NCBI RefSeq assembly: GCF_900698845.1
Contig: NZ_LR217692.1
Location: 380,778 to 444,777 of the forward strand
DNA from: Buchnera aphidicola (Cinara cf. splendens/pseudotsugae 3390)
Lineage (GTDB): Bacteria > Pseudomonadota > Gammaproteobacteria > Enterobacterales > Enterobacteriaceae
Direction: 5' to 3'
DNA length: 64,000 nucleotides
This document shows, piece after piece, positions 21,049-30,970 of this stretch (the stretch's first letter is position 1; every line of letters begins with the position of its first letter). Made by a program: the position numbers and the translations under genes. The notes below the pieces were generated by a model. It saw nothing but the letters and a program-made list of their open reading frames with translations, was not told the origin of the DNA and ran no database searches.

Positions 21049-21435
21049 TTAAAATTGCACAATACGATCACAGGTATGTATAGAAAAAGATAATTCCATC
21101 AATGTTACACATTTAAAAAAAGAAGAAAAAATTTTTTGATAATTTTTGATCTTTTTGGTAGATTCATTTGACAAAATTCCTCTCCTGCAAGCAGAGCTGG
21201 GACAAATACATAGCTGAATATTGTAAGTTTTTTTCAAACTAATCCATCCATTTAAAACATTAAATTCATTACTTGGAAGATTAATCATACTATTAGAATT
21301 ATATACTCCAGAAGCATAAAAAAAAATTTTGCTAACACTAAAATTTAGTTCAAGAACAGATTTTGAAAATAAAAAAGCACTTATAGAATTTTGAGTATCA
21401 TAAGGAGGACCAGTAACAATTACTATGTAATTCAT
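21049..21435 (-). CDS. tusD: tRNA 2-thiouridine relay sulfurtransferase TusD
   Basis: Sulfur-carrying subunit of TusBCD. It is 128 residues, identical in length to E. coli. The persulfide cysteine Cys78 is present (LCICPSSACRRG, second Cys at position 78). The N-terminal IVIVTGPPYDTQNSISAF and the last residues CDRIVQF also match. It is the first gene of a run that continues into the str operon. IscS, the sulfur donor of this relay, is encoded at 57584. Confidence 0.93.
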   Translation of the reverse strand: MNYIVIVTGPPYDTQNSISAFLFSKSVLELNFSVSKIFFYASGVYNSNSMINLPSNEFNVLNGWISLKKTYNIQLCICPSSACRRGILSNESTKKIKNYQKIFSSFFKCVTLMELSFSIHTCDRIVQF

Positions 21436-21676
21436 ATTATGACCATATTAATAAACTTGTTCTTATTTATAATTAATGTAATTTACATTTTTGATACAAA
21501 AAAAATACCAAAAATAACAATAAGTTTTAATATTTAACAACAAAAATCATTATTTTAACATTTAATACAATAATTGATATTATTTCAGTTACTAAGCATA
21601 TAAAAGTAATAATGTATTATACGTGAAAAAATAATTAAATATTATAATTATTTTATATAAGATAAAATTTCTTAAT

Positions 21677-22705
21677 TCATAAATTTAAAACGCGAAAAAC
21701 ATTATATAATTTTTTTGAACTGTATTTTAAAGCATTTTTTTTACCATGTATTAAAATGTCAATCAAATAATCTTCATCTTTTCTGAATTTATAGTATAAA
21801 GCTTGTATTTCAGAAATAAAGTTACATACAATATCTGATAGTTTTTTTTTAAAACTAGAATATTGACAATTTTTAAATTCATTTTCTAATATTGAAATTT
21901 TTTTACTTGTAATACAAGAAAAAATAGACAATAAATTAGATACTCCTGGTTTATTAAAAATATCGTAACGAATACAATCAGAAGAATAGTCAGAATCCGT
22001 TAATGCACGTTGCAATTTCAAACGTATAGAATCAATATTCTCAAGTAAAAATATCGTGTTATTAACATTATTATCCGATTTTGACATTTTTTTTTCTGGA
22101 TTCTGTAAAGCCATTATTTTATTACCTATGGGTAACATTAAAATATCTGGAATAACAAAAATATTTCCATATATAGCATTAAAACGACGAGCAATTTTTT
22201 GAACTAATTCTAAATGTTGTTTTTGATCTAAACCTACTAAAACACAATTTGTATGATATAATAAAATATCAGCAGCCATTAAAACAGGGTAACAAAACAA
22301 AGATAAATCAATAGTCGTATTTTTCAGCAAAAATCTTTGTTTAAATTGAGTCATACGGGATAACTCACCAAAATAAACAAAATTACTCAAAATCCAGTAT
22401 AATTGGCTATGCGTATGTACATATGATTGCACAAAAATCGTACTACTATCAGGATCAACACCACATGATAAAAACAATGCCACCATATCTAGTATGTTAG
22501 TAGAAAAATTATTTTTTGTGCTATTTTCATTCCTATTTCTGGAGTAAGCGGTTAAAGCATGTAAATCAGCAATACAAAAGAAACATTTATATTTTTTTTG
22601 TATATATTCCCAGTGACACATAGTTCCACAGTAATTACCCAAGGTAGGCCAACCTGTAGGTTGAATTCCTGTAAACATAATATCTTTTTTTTTAGTATCT
22701 AACAT
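21677..22705 (-). CDS. trpS: Tryptophanyl-tRNA synthetase
   Basis: Class I synthetase charging tRNA-Trp, whose gene is at 57252-57325 in this window. The TxGN form of the HIGH signature is PTLGNYCG (about residues 20-27) and the KMSKS motif is followed by DNNVNN. It is 342 residues (E. coli 334). An AAGG element precedes ATG 22705. It is the last gene of aroK-aroB-rpe-trpS; gph, which precedes trpS in E. coli, is missing. Confidence 0.96.
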   Translation of the reverse strand: MLDTKKKDIMFTGIQPTGWPTLGNYCGTMCHWEYIQKKYKCFFCIADLHALTAYSRNRNENSTKNNFSTNILDMVALFLSCGVDPDSSTIFVQSYVHTHSQLYWILSNFVYFGELSRMTQFKQRFLLKNTTIDLSLFCYPVLMAADILLYHTNCVLVGLDQKQHLELVQKIARRFNAIYGNIFVIPDILMLPIGNKIMALQNPEKKMSKSDNNVNNTIFLLENIDSIRLKLQRALTDSDYSSDCIRYDIFNKPGVSNLLSIFSCITSKKISILENEFKNCQYSSFKKKLSDIVCNFISEIQALYYKFRKDEDYLIDILIHGKKNALKYSSKKLYNVFRVLNL

Positions 22706-22767
22706 ATAAAAAAAACCTTAAAAATTTTTAAAAATAAATAATATTTATTGACTACGTACGCTAAAAA

Positions 22768-23436
22768 TTAATTATCTATAATAATACCTGTTAATTTTCT
22801 TATTGTTTTTAAATAATCATCTGAATGAAAAATAGCAGAACCAACAACTACATAATCAGCACCTGATCGTATTACACTTACAACATTAGATAAGCTAATC
22901 CCTCCATCTACCGATAATAAAATATTTTTTTGACTTTTATCAATCAAAGATCGTACTTGTTGAATTTTTTTTAAAACATACGTCAAAAATTTTTGACCAC
23001 CAAAACCGGGATTTACAGCCATTACTAAAATTAAATCTAATTCATCAATCACATAATCTAAAAAATGCAATGAAGTAGATGGATTTAAAGCTAAACCAAC
23101 ACCACAATCTATTTTTTTGATTAGTTGTATAGTTCTATCTAAATGATTAGTAGATTCGGGATGAATCGTAATAAACTGTACGTTTAAATTTGCAAATGAA
23201 GAAATCAACGAGTCAACCGGAGAAGCCATTAAATGAACATCAAAAAATACTTTCATTCCGCTATTTTTTATTGATTTTAATATCATAGATCCCATTGTGA
23301 GATTAGAAACATAATGATTATCCATAACATCAAAATGAATTAAATTACATCCTGCTTTAAGAACTTCCTGTATTTCTTTTCCTAATCGACAAAAATTTGC
23401 AGACAAAATAGATGGAACCACTACAACACGTTTCAT
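22768..23436 (-). CDS. rpe: Ribulose-phosphate 3-epimerase
   Basis: Interconverts ribulose 5-phosphate and xylulose 5-phosphate in the pentose phosphate pathway, which supplies erythrose 4-phosphate for the shikimate genes here. It shows PSILSANFCRLG, HFDVMDNHYV, VMAVNPGFGGQKF and VDGGI, the metal- and phosphate-binding motifs of the TIM barrel. It is 222 residues, full length. ATG 23436 follows AAGG. Confidence 0.97.
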   Translation of the reverse strand: MKRVVVVPSILSANFCRLGKEIQEVLKAGCNLIHFDVMDNHYVSNLTMGSMILKSIKNSGMKVFFDVHLMASPVDSLISSFANLNVQFITIHPESTNHLDRTIQLIKKIDCGVGLALNPSTSLHFLDYVIDELDLILVMAVNPGFGGQKFLTYVLKKIQQVRSLIDKSQKNILLSVDGGISLSNVVSVIRSGADYVVVGSAIFHSDDYLKTIRKLTGIIIDN

Positions 23437-23564
23437 GAATTTCCTTAATCATTACTATTCTTATATTTAAATAAACAATTCTATTTTATAAATAAAAAAT
23501 AAAATTTATTTATATCAATTAAAATAAAAGTTTTATATTATATAAACAATACTAATTATTAAAA

Positions 23565-24662
23565 TTAATGCTTATCTTCTTGAAATTTTTTTATAAATCG
23601 TAATATACTAGTGTTTTCAATAGAAGAAAACAATTGTACTTTTCCAATAGAAACAGGAAGAATTAATCGTATCTTTCCAGATAATACTTTTTTATCTCGT
23701 AACATAAATTCAAGATAATCCTGTGGCAACATACCTTTGGGACCTTTAATTGGTAAACCTATTCTATAAAAAATAGTTTTTATTCTAGAGAAATAATCTT
23801 TATGTAACATATTTAATTGAACAGATAAATATGCTGAAATTACAATACCTACAGAAACTGCTTCTCCATGTAACCATTTACCATATCCAATATACGCTTC
23901 AATAGCGTGTGCAAAACTATGTCCTAAATTTAAAAACAATCGTAAATTACTTTCTTTTTCATCAGCTTCAATAACCAAAGCTTTTAATTCACAACATTTT
24001 TTTATACAATATAATAAAGTGTCTTTTTGTAATTGTAATATTTTAAAACAATTTTTTTCTAGCCATATGAAAAATTCATGGTCAAAAATAATAGCGTATT
24101 TAATAATCTCTGCCATTCCAGAAATTATATGTTCTCTTGGTAGAGTTGATAAAAACTCAATATCAATCAGCACTCCTTTAGGTTGCCAAAAAGAACCAAT
24201 CATATTCTTACCTAATATATGATTAACTCCTGTTTTTCCTCCAATAGAAGCATCTACTTGAGCCAATAAAGTAGTCGGTACTTGAAAAAAATTAACTCCC
24301 CTTTGATAAATAGAAGCAACAAAACCAGTAATATCTCCTACTACCCCTCCTCCTATTGCAATTAATATTACATCTCTTCCATATAATTTTTTTAGTAAAA
24401 AAGATATAATATTTTCAACTTCTTTTAAATTTTTATAACACTCACCATCTGGAATACTAAAAATAGGTATATTTTTTATATTTTTATTAATACTATAATA
24501 TTTATTTTTTAAAATTACATTTTTAATAGTATTATTTGTAATAATAACACTATTTGTATTATTCAAAAAAATAGTCGATATAAAAAAATTTTTTAATATA
24601 TTGAAACCAATGCTGATATCATAACTACTATTCATTAAATTAACATGCACTTTATCTACCAT
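23565..24662 (-). CDS. aroB: 3-dehydroquinate synthase
   Basis: Second shikimate pathway step: DAHP to 3-dehydroquinate, NAD- and divalent-metal-dependent. The motif GGGVVGDITGF binds NAD. E and H metal ligands lie in MAEIIKYA, LNLGHSFAHAIE and WLHGEAV. I use ATG 24662 (365 residues); a TTG three codons upstream is rejected. Directly after aroK (38 bases). E. coli has damX and dam between aroB and rpe; both are gone here. Confidence 0.97.
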   Translation of the reverse strand: MVDKVHVNLMNSSYDISIGFNILKNFFISTIFLNNTNSVIITNNTIKNVILKNKYYSINKNIKNIPIFSIPDGECYKNLKEVENIISFLLKKLYGRDVILIAIGGGVVGDITGFVASIYQRGVNFFQVPTTLLAQVDASIGGKTGVNHILGKNMIGSFWQPKGVLIDIEFLSTLPREHIISGMAEIIKYAIIFDHEFFIWLEKNCFKILQLQKDTLLYCIKKCCELKALVIEADEKESNLRLFLNLGHSFAHAIEAYIGYGKWLHGEAVSVGIVISAYLSVQLNMLHKDYFSRIKTIFYRIGLPIKGPKGMLPQDYLEFMLRDKKVLSGKIRLILPVSIGKVQLFSSIENTSILRFIKKFQEDKH

Positions 24663-24700
24663 ACTTACCAACCTATATTACACTTAAAAAAAAATAAAAT

Positions 24701-25243
24701 TTAATTGATTTTGTTAAAACCATAAAAAAATCGCATGATATTCGAAGCTATACATGGAATATCATTATTAACTGTATCAACAATAAAATCAGACATCTTT
24801 TTATATATTGGATTACGAATAACTGATAATGATCGTAATATATTCTCATTATTATTACTGTTTAAAGATAGCAAAGGTCTTTTTTTATCCATATTAGTTC
24901 GTATTAATTGTTCTTTTATTGAAGTGCGTAAATATATAACAACACCTCTAGATTGTAATAAATCCCTAGATTTTAATGAAAGTATTGATCCACCTCCTGT
25001 AGATAGTATTATACCGGTTTTATTCGTTAACTCATTAATAATTTTTTCTTCTCGTATACGAAATTCAGATTCTCCTTCTACTTCAAACACCCAATCTATA
25101 TCTACACCAGTTCTTTTTTCAATTTCAAAATCAGAATCATAAAAAAACATGTCTAGAGCTTGGGATAAATAGCGACCTACAGTACTTTTTCCAGCTCCCA
25201 TAGGCCCAATCAAAAAAATATTTTTTTTTTTATCGCTATTCAT
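24701..25243 (-). CDS. aroK: Shikimate kinase
   Basis: ATP-dependent phosphorylation of shikimate. Walker A GPMGAGKST is at residues 13-21, the shikimate-binding DSD at about 38-40 and the GGG motif in LSTGGGSILS. The lid arginine is in DKKRPLL. ATG 25243 lies 7 bases after AAGGG and gives 180 residues; a TTG five codons upstream is rejected. First gene of the aroK-aroB-rpe-trpS group. Confidence 0.97.
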   Translation of the reverse strand: MNSDKKKNIFLIGPMGAGKSTVGRYLSQALDMFFYDSDFEIEKRTGVDIDWVFEVEGESEFRIREEKIINELTNKTGIILSTGGGSILSLKSRDLLQSRGVVIYLRTSIKEQLIRTNMDKKRPLLSLNSNNNENILRSLSVIRNPIYKKMSDFIVDTVNNDIPCIASNIMRFFYGFNKIN

Positions 25244-25318
25244 GGTAGTTCCCTTCAATAATAAATGTTATTCAAAACCAAAAATTTATACTAAATAAAT
25301 ATTTTTAATAATAAAATA

Positions 25319-25371
25319 CCACATTATATTACGAAGTAATATAAAAAATAAGCATAATATATATCATGTGG
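25319..25371. repeat. Nested inverted repeat upstream of aroK
   Basis: An outer 6-bp arm (CCACAT 25319-25324 / ATGTGG 25366-25371) encloses a 9-bp stem (TTATATTAC 25324-25332 / GTAATATAA 25336-25344) with a GAA loop; the two share one base at 25324. It lies 75-130 bases upstream of the aroK start and before tRNA-Ser. It could fold in an aroK leader RNA or be chance in AT-rich DNA. Confidence 0.4.
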
Positions 25372-25461
25372 ATTATAAGAATATAATAAAAAAACTTGAT
25401 TTTAAAAATACTTTTTAATATGATTGTACTATCATAAATAATTATTTATATACAATCTCAA

Positions 25462-25548
25462 GGTGAGATGTCCGAGTGGTTTAAGGAGCACGCCTGGAAA
25501 GCGTGTATACAATAAAATGTATCAAGGGTTCGAATCCCTTTCTCACCA
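25462..25548 (+). tRNA. tRNA-Ser (GGA)
   Basis: Full cloverleaf with acceptor GGTGAGA / TCTCACC, anticodon loop CTGGAAA (anticodon GGA) and a long variable arm typical of serine tRNAs (about 25506-25525). The T loop is TTCGAAT. CCA is not encoded. The discriminator base is A, whereas E. coli tRNA-Ser(GGA) has G. Confidence 0.97.
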
Positions 25549-25609
25549 TATACACACACATTTATATCAATTTTTAAAATAATCAAAAAAACATAAAATT
25601 ATATTTATA

Positions 25610-26206
25610 TTAATAATAGGAGTGTTGGCCATAAACATGATTTGTTATATCTTCTACTCGGGAAATTTCAGAAAAATGTTTCATTAATTGTTTTTCTATA
25701 CCTAACTTTAATGTAGAGCTAATCATAGAACAACCATTACATCCACCTGAAAATTGTAAAAAAACAACTCCATCACTACTAATATTTATCAAATTGACAG
25801 AACCACCATGCAATAACAATGTAGGATTAACTTGAGCAAATAAAAATTTTTGTACATCGTTTTCTAATTGAGAACTATGACGAAATTTTTGTGCTGATTT
25901 TGCATAAGGAGCCTTTAAAGTAATTTGTGATCCTAATTCATTTTTAATAAGATCTATACTAGAATTTTTCAAAAAAGGAACCATAGATTTATGAATATAA
26001 ATATAAAATTCATTAAAAGAAATTTTTTGATCATTTATTGAATCAATATCTTGAAGCTCACAATACGACATGCCACATTCAGCATGTGTAGTTCCTGGAG
26101 AATTAATAAAAATTCTAATATTTGTTTCTACTTTTTTTTTGGACAACAAACTAATTATATATTGTTTAGCTGAATCTGATATTGTAATCATAGAATTATT
26201 CTGCAT
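25610..26206 (-). CDS. nfuA: Fe-S biogenesis protein NfuA
   Basis: Fe-S carrier that delivers [4Fe-4S] clusters to client enzymes. An N-terminal degenerate A-type carrier domain is followed by the C-terminal Nfu domain with the cluster motif GGCNGCS (C156 and C159). The last residues GQHSYY match the E. coli end. It is 198 residues from ATG 26206; ATG 26191 (193 residues) fits the homolog start equally well and neither has a clear ribosome binding site. Divergent from bioH, an arrangement inherited from nfuA-gntX-bioH. Confidence 0.95.
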   Translation of the reverse strand: MQNNSMITISDSAKQYIISLLSKKKVETNIRIFINSPGTTHAECGMSYCELQDIDSINDQKISFNEFYIYIHKSMVPFLKNSSIDLIKNELGSQITLKAPYAKSAQKFRHSSQLENDVQKFLFAQVNPTLLLHGGSVNLINISSDGVVFLQFSGGCNGCSMISSTLKLGIEKQLMKHFSEISRVEDITNHVYGQHSYY

Positions 26207-26306
26207 AATATGTTATTGTATAATGAACAAAAAGATATATATATAAATCCTATTATATATAAATATATATAAATATACATCCTAAAATTTTTACCCACAC
26301 TATCTA

Positions 26307-27119
26307 ATGATCAGAATATTCAAAAACTATATGAATAAAAATAAAAAAAAAGTACATTTTTCTGTTTTTGGAACAGGAAAAATTCATTTAATATTATTAC
26401 ATGGATGGGGATTACATTCCATAGTATGGAACAAAATTATTCCAATATTAAAACCACATTTTACATTACATACATTTGATTTACCTGGATTTGGAAAAAA
26501 TATAAATTCTCCTATAATGACATTTAAACAAATATCTAATTATTTATTAAAGAAAAAAAAAAGAAAAGTTATATGGATCGGATGGTCTATGGGAGGATTA
26601 CTTGCACACTATTTAAGTCTACAATATCCACATAATACGCTAGCAACTATTTATGTAGCATCATCACCATATTTTATACAAGAAAAAAAATGGCCAGGAG
26701 TACCTATAAGTACGTTATACTCTATAAAAAAGAGTATTTTGTCATGTTATAATAATTTTTTAAAAAATTTTATTTTAATACATGTTATTAATACACACCA
26801 ATACAAAATTTCTAAACTTATAATAAAAGAAAAATTTTCCAAAAAATATCCTAATCCAAAAAAAAAAGCTATTGAAATAGGATATAACTGGTTAACCAAA
26901 ATTGATTACAGAAAAAAAATATTATGCCCAAAAATTCCAACATTGAGAATATATGGAGAATTAGATAATCTCATACCAAAAGAAACATATAAAAAAATAG
27001 AAAATCTATACCAAAAAAAAGACTCTATTATTATAAAAGGAGCTAAACATGCACCCTTTTTATCTCATCCCAAAATTTTTAGTAAAATTATATATAATTT
27101 TATCAAAAATAATGTCTAA
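26307..27119 (+). CDS. bioH: Pimeloyl-ACP methyl ester esterase BioH
   Basis: Alpha/beta hydrolase that releases pimeloyl-ACP from its methyl ester in the early biotin pathway. The nucleophile elbow GWSMGG (Ser94), the acid in GELDNLIP and the catalytic His in KGAKHAPFLSH are present, and LLHGWGLHSIVW forms the oxyanion segment. It is 270 residues; ATG 26331 would give 262, nearer the E. coli 256. The match to BioH over other esterases is supported by ASSPYF and by adjacency to nfuA. No other biotin gene lies in the window. Confidence 0.88.
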   Translation: MIRIFKNYMNKNKKKVHFSVFGTGKIHLILLHGWGLHSIVWNKIIPILKPHFTLHTFDLPGFGKNINSPIMTFKQISNYLLKKKKRKVIWIGWSMGGLLAHYLSLQYPHNTLATIYVASSPYFIQEKKWPGVPISTLYSIKKSILSCYNNFLKNFILIHVINTHQYKISKLIIKEKFSKKYPNPKKKAIEIGYNWLTKIDYRKKILCPKIPTLRIYGELDNLIPKETYKKIENLYQKKDSIIIKGAKHAPFLSHPKIFSKIIYNFIKNNV

Positions 27120-27182
27120 TAGAATTGAACTACCATATACCAACAATATAAATAAAAATATTATTTATTTTTGATAAAAAAA

Positions 27183-27713
27183 TCAAAAAGGAATATCTTC
27201 ATCATCAAAATCAATTTTTGATGTTGTATCTACTAAATGTGATTTATTTTTAAATTCAGAAGAAATATCTTTAGAAATAGTATTAACATTCATAGATGTA
27301 GACAAACCGTCTTCATGTGACACACCTTGTATCTCATTAACAGATGATGATACACTAGTTGTATTTCGTGAACCTAACATTTGCATAGAACCGGTGACAC
27401 TAACTATTATTTCCGTAGTATAACGATCTAATCCATTTTGATCTTTCCATTTTCGAGTCTGTAAAGATCCTTCTATGTAAACTTGTGATCCTTTTTTTAA
27501 ATATTGACCAGCAATTTCAGCAATTTTACCAAACAAAACTACTCTATGCCATTCAGTTTTCTCTTTGGTTTCACCAGTATTTTTGTCTTTCCATATATCT
27601 GAAGTAGCAATAGTAATATTTACTACAGTTCCACCATTAGGCATATATCGTACATCTGGATGTTGTCCTAAGTAACCAATTAAAATAACTTTGTTTACGC
27701 CTCTACTTGCCAT
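27183..27713 (-). CDS. ssb: Single-stranded DNA-binding protein
   Basis: Tetrameric ssDNA-binding protein of replication and repair. The OB domain covers residues 1 to about 112 ([37 protein letters not shown]). A low-complexity Ser/Thr/Asn linker follows, and the partner-binding tip ends DDEDIPF. It is 176 residues, close to the 178 of E. coli. Convergent with bioH, divergent from dusA; the E. coli neighbour uvrA is absent. Confidence 0.98.
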   Translation of the reverse strand: MASRGVNKVILIGYLGQHPDVRYMPNGGTVVNITIATSDIWKDKNTGETKEKTEWHRVVLFGKIAEIAGQYLKKGSQVYIEGSLQTRKWKDQNGLDRYTTEIIVSVTGSMQMLGSRNTTSVSSSVNEIQGVSHEDGLSTSMNVNTISKDISSEFKNKSHLVDTTSKIDFDDEDIPF

Positions 27714-27982
27714 AAATTTAACCTAATATGATTTATATCAAAATATAATTATTTAAAATTATACCATAAAAAAAAATAATTTTATTACAATAAATACTTT
27801 TATTGAACTAAACTTACACAAAAAAATAATTTTTTAAAAATAACCAATTAAAATAAACGAAACTACATTTTCAAAATTTAATTTTTTAACTTTATATAAA
27901 TATATTTTTAGATTAAAATAATGATATTTTATTAAAAATATAAAAAAATACCTTTTACCATATAAAAATTATAAAAAACAAC

Positions 27983-28981
27983 ATGCAAAAAAAAAATGTA
28001 CATAAATTTTCTGTTGCACCCATGTTAAAATATACTGACAGACATTGTCTATTTTTTTACAGACAATTAACTAAAAAAACTTTTTTATATACAGAAATGA
28101 TTACTACTTATGAATTAATAAATAAAAAAAATTTATTTTCAAAAAAACAGGTAATGAATAACGCTCCTATCGCAATTCAATTAGCCGGAAATAACTATAT
28201 ACATTTTAAAAAATGTGCCAAAATAGCATACTTCATGGGATTTAATGAAATAAATTTAAATATTGGTTGTCCTTCACAACACGCTCAATCTGGTAAATTT
28301 GGAGTATATTTAATGAATACTCCCAACATAGTGTATCATTGTATAAAAACTATATATTTTACTGTACCAATACCTATAAGTGTAAAAATCAGAATCGGAA
28401 CTAATAAAAATAATAATTATCAATTTCTTAAAAATTTTATTCAACAAGTATCAAAAAACCAATACTGCATTAAATTTATTATACACGCAAGAATTGCTGA
28501 TTTACAACTAAATAGTCCTAAAAAGAACAGAAATGTACCTAAATTAAACTATCAATATGTTTATCAAATAAAAAAAGATTTTCCTCATTTAAGGATTATT
28601 TTAAACGGAGGAATAAAATCTATTCTGGAAATACAAAAACATTTAAAACATGTAGATGGTATTATGATGGGTCGAGAAATCTATAAAAATCCACTATTAT
28701 TATGTAAAATAGATAAAGAAATTTTCTCTCGTAAAAAAAAATTCAATTTCAAAAAATTTTTAAAAAAAATGCTCCAGTATACTGAAAAAGAAGTAAAAAA
28801 AAACACCAAAATTCTTCACATAATGAAACACATGTTAAATATTTTTTATAAACAACCATATTCAAAAAAATGGAAACAATACATTTTAAAAAAAATACAT
28901 CATAAAAATGATGCACACAATTTATTTACTAAAATAGATAAAATATTTAATAAAAAAAATCATAATATAATTGATAATTAA
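27983..28981 (+). CDS. dusA: tRNA-dihydrouridine synthase A
   Basis: FMN enzyme that reduces U20/U20a in tRNA D loops. The start FSVAPMLKYTDRHC, YTEMITTYEL, the catalytic LNIGCPS, and the FMN phosphate site INGG-like LNGGIKS and GIMMGREIYKNP identify it as DusA rather than DusB or DusC. It is 332 residues. No clear ribosome binding site precedes ATG 27983. dnaB follows at 261 bases, recalling the E. coli dusA-dnaB neighbourhood. Confidence 0.95.
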   Translation: MQKKNVHKFSVAPMLKYTDRHCLFFYRQLTKKTFLYTEMITTYELINKKNLFSKKQVMNNAPIAIQLAGNNYIHFKKCAKIAYFMGFNEINLNIGCPSQHAQSGKFGVYLMNTPNIVYHCIKTIYFTVPIPISVKIRIGTNKNNNYQFLKNFIQQVSKNQYCIKFIIHARIADLQLNSPKKNRNVPKLNYQYVYQIKKDFPHLRIILNGGIKSILEIQKHLKHVDGIMMGREIYKNPLLLCKIDKEIFSRKKKFNFKKFLKKMLQYTEKEVKKNTKILHIMKHMLNIFYKQPYSKKWKQYILKKIHHKNDAHNLFTKIDKIFNKKNHNIIDN

Positions 28982-29242
28982 CAATTATAAATACAAAAAA
29001 CATTTTATTTAATATATATAATATTTCAAAAAAAGATCATCAAAAAAACTCTTTTATTTTATATGTTCTATATATTCTTTTATTTTTAAATTTTTAATAA
29101 AATTAAATATTTAAAATATATAATTATTATCTAAATATTAAAAACAAAATTTTTTAAAAAAACAGAATTTAATATGAAATTATTATTAAAACAACAATTC
29201 AAAACATATTTTTAAAAATTTATATAAGAGAATAAATTATTT

Positions 29243-30616
29243 ATGATAGAATCAATAAAAAATAAAAATGAATTCAAAACACCTCCTCATTCATTAGAAG
29301 CTGAACAATCTGTATTGGGAGGATTAATGCTAGATAACCAACAATGGGATGTAATTTCTGAATATATTGTCACTGAAGATTTTTATAGTCAACAACATCA
29401 ATTAATTTTTTGCGAAATGAAATTTCTAATAGAAAAAGGCTCTCCAATTGATTTAATTACGCTCTCCGAGTCATTAGAGCAAAAAGGAGAACTGAACAAT
29501 GTTGGAAGATTTTCTTATTTAGCAGAAATTTCAAAAAATACACCTAGCATTACTAATATTATTTCTTATGCAGAAATAATACGAGAAAGAGCAATAATAC
29601 GTGAAATTGTTTCTACAGCACATAATATTGCATATGCAGGATATCATCCCAAAGGACGTACAAGTCTTGAACTACTAGATTATGCTGAGTCTAGTGTATT
29701 TAAAATTTCTGAAACACGTTCTGCGGGTAAAGAAGGACCTAAAAATATAGAAAAAATTTTAGATACTACTATTCAATCCATTGAAAAATTGTTAAAAAAA
29801 CCAAATGATGGAATAACTGGATTAAATACCGGATATCATGATTTAAATAAAAAAACATTTGGATTACAAAAATCAGATCTTATTATTATCGCTGCTCGAC
29901 CATCTATGGGTAAAACTACATTTGCTATGAATTTATGTGAAAATACAGCAATGTTGTATGAAAAACCAATTTTAATATTCAGTTTAGAAATGCCGGGAGA
30001 ACAAATCATGATTCGTATGTTAGCTTCTCTATCACGAGTTAATCAATCTAAAATTCGAACTGGACAATTAAGTGATGAAGAATGGAGCAGAATATCGAGC
30101 ACTATAAATATTTTATTAAAAAAGAAAAACATTTATATAGATGATTCATCTGGATTAACACCTAATGAGGTACGATCTCGCTCAAGAAAAATATATCGAG
30201 AAAACAACGGATTAAGTTTAATCATGATAGATTATCTTCAGTTAATTAAAATACCTGCGTTATCTGGTAATAGAACACTAGAAATAGCTGAAATTTCAAG
30301 AACATTAAAATCTTTAGCAAAAGAATTAAATATTCCAATTATTGCTCTATCACAATTAAATCGATCTCTAGAACAGAGATCCGATAAAAGACCTGTTAAT
30401 TCAGATTTAAGAGAGTCTGGTTCTTTAGAACAAGATGCTGATCTAATTCTTTTTATTTATAGAGATGAACTCTATCATGAAAATAGCGAATTTAAAGGTA
30501 TTGCTGAAATTATTATAGGTAAACAAAGAAATGGCCCTACTGGAACTGTACGATTAACATTTAATGGGAAATGGTCACGTTTTGATAATTATACTAATCA
30601 AAAATATCACAATTAA
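29243..30616 (+). CDS. dnaB: Replicative DNA helicase DnaB
   Basis: Hexameric 5'-3' helicase of the replication fork. The N-terminal primase-interacting domain (PPHSLEAEQSVLGGL) precedes the RecA-like motor with Walker A AARPSMGKTT, Walker B SLIMIDYLQLI and LRESGSLEQDAD. It is 457 residues (E. coli 471). The 261-base gap upstream holds only AT-rich DNA. Confidence 0.98.
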   Translation: MIESIKNKNEFKTPPHSLEAEQSVLGGLMLDNQQWDVISEYIVTEDFYSQQHQLIFCEMKFLIEKGSPIDLITLSESLEQKGELNNVGRFSYLAEISKNTPSITNIISYAEIIRERAIIREIVSTAHNIAYAGYHPKGRTSLELLDYAESSVFKISETRSAGKEGPKNIEKILDTTIQSIEKLLKKPNDGITGLNTGYHDLNKKTFGLQKSDLIIIAARPSMGKTTFAMNLCENTAMLYEKPILIFSLEMPGEQIMIRMLASLSRVNQSKIRTGQLSDEEWSRISSTINILLKKKNIYIDDSSGLTPNEVRSRSRKIYRENNGLSLIMIDYLQLIKIPALSGNRTLEIAEISRTLKSLAKELNIPIIALSQLNRSLEQRSDKRPVNSDLRESGSLEQDADLILFIYRDELYHENSEFKGIAEIIIGKQRNGPTGTVRLTFNGKWSRFDNYTNQKYHN

Positions 30617-30970
30617 ATTAAAAAAACAATACTTAAAATAAATTTCATTAAAAATTATTATAAATAACAATTAATATTTTTTATTAAAAAATTCAAAAAA
30701 AATAAATTATTAAATATAAAAAATCAACCATAATCACTAATAATTTTTGTAAAAATATTATTAAAATAATAATTTTATATATCAAAATATCATATACATA
30801 AAAAATTATGTATTAACAGTACATTAAACACACTAAAGATAGTAATCTTTACCACATAAAAATTTTTATAGAAAATATCAGATAAATATGTTATATATAA
30901 CATATATTATATTAACTTAAATTATTTATTTAAAAATAAATATACTAACAAAATTTTTCTGATATAATTT
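30617..30970. other. Gene-free AT-rich stretch between dnaB and ruvX
   Basis: No open frame, RNA gene or strong hairpin is visible. The composition is nearly pure A/T. In the E. coli chromosome gshB and yqgE precede yqgF (ruvX), so this could be a deletion scar, but I see no recognisable remnant. Confidence 0.5.

Noticed and set aside
26228..26278. AT microrepeat upstream of bioH
   Set aside because: Short TATATAAA-type runs occur throughout such AT-rich spacers; nothing distinguishes this one.
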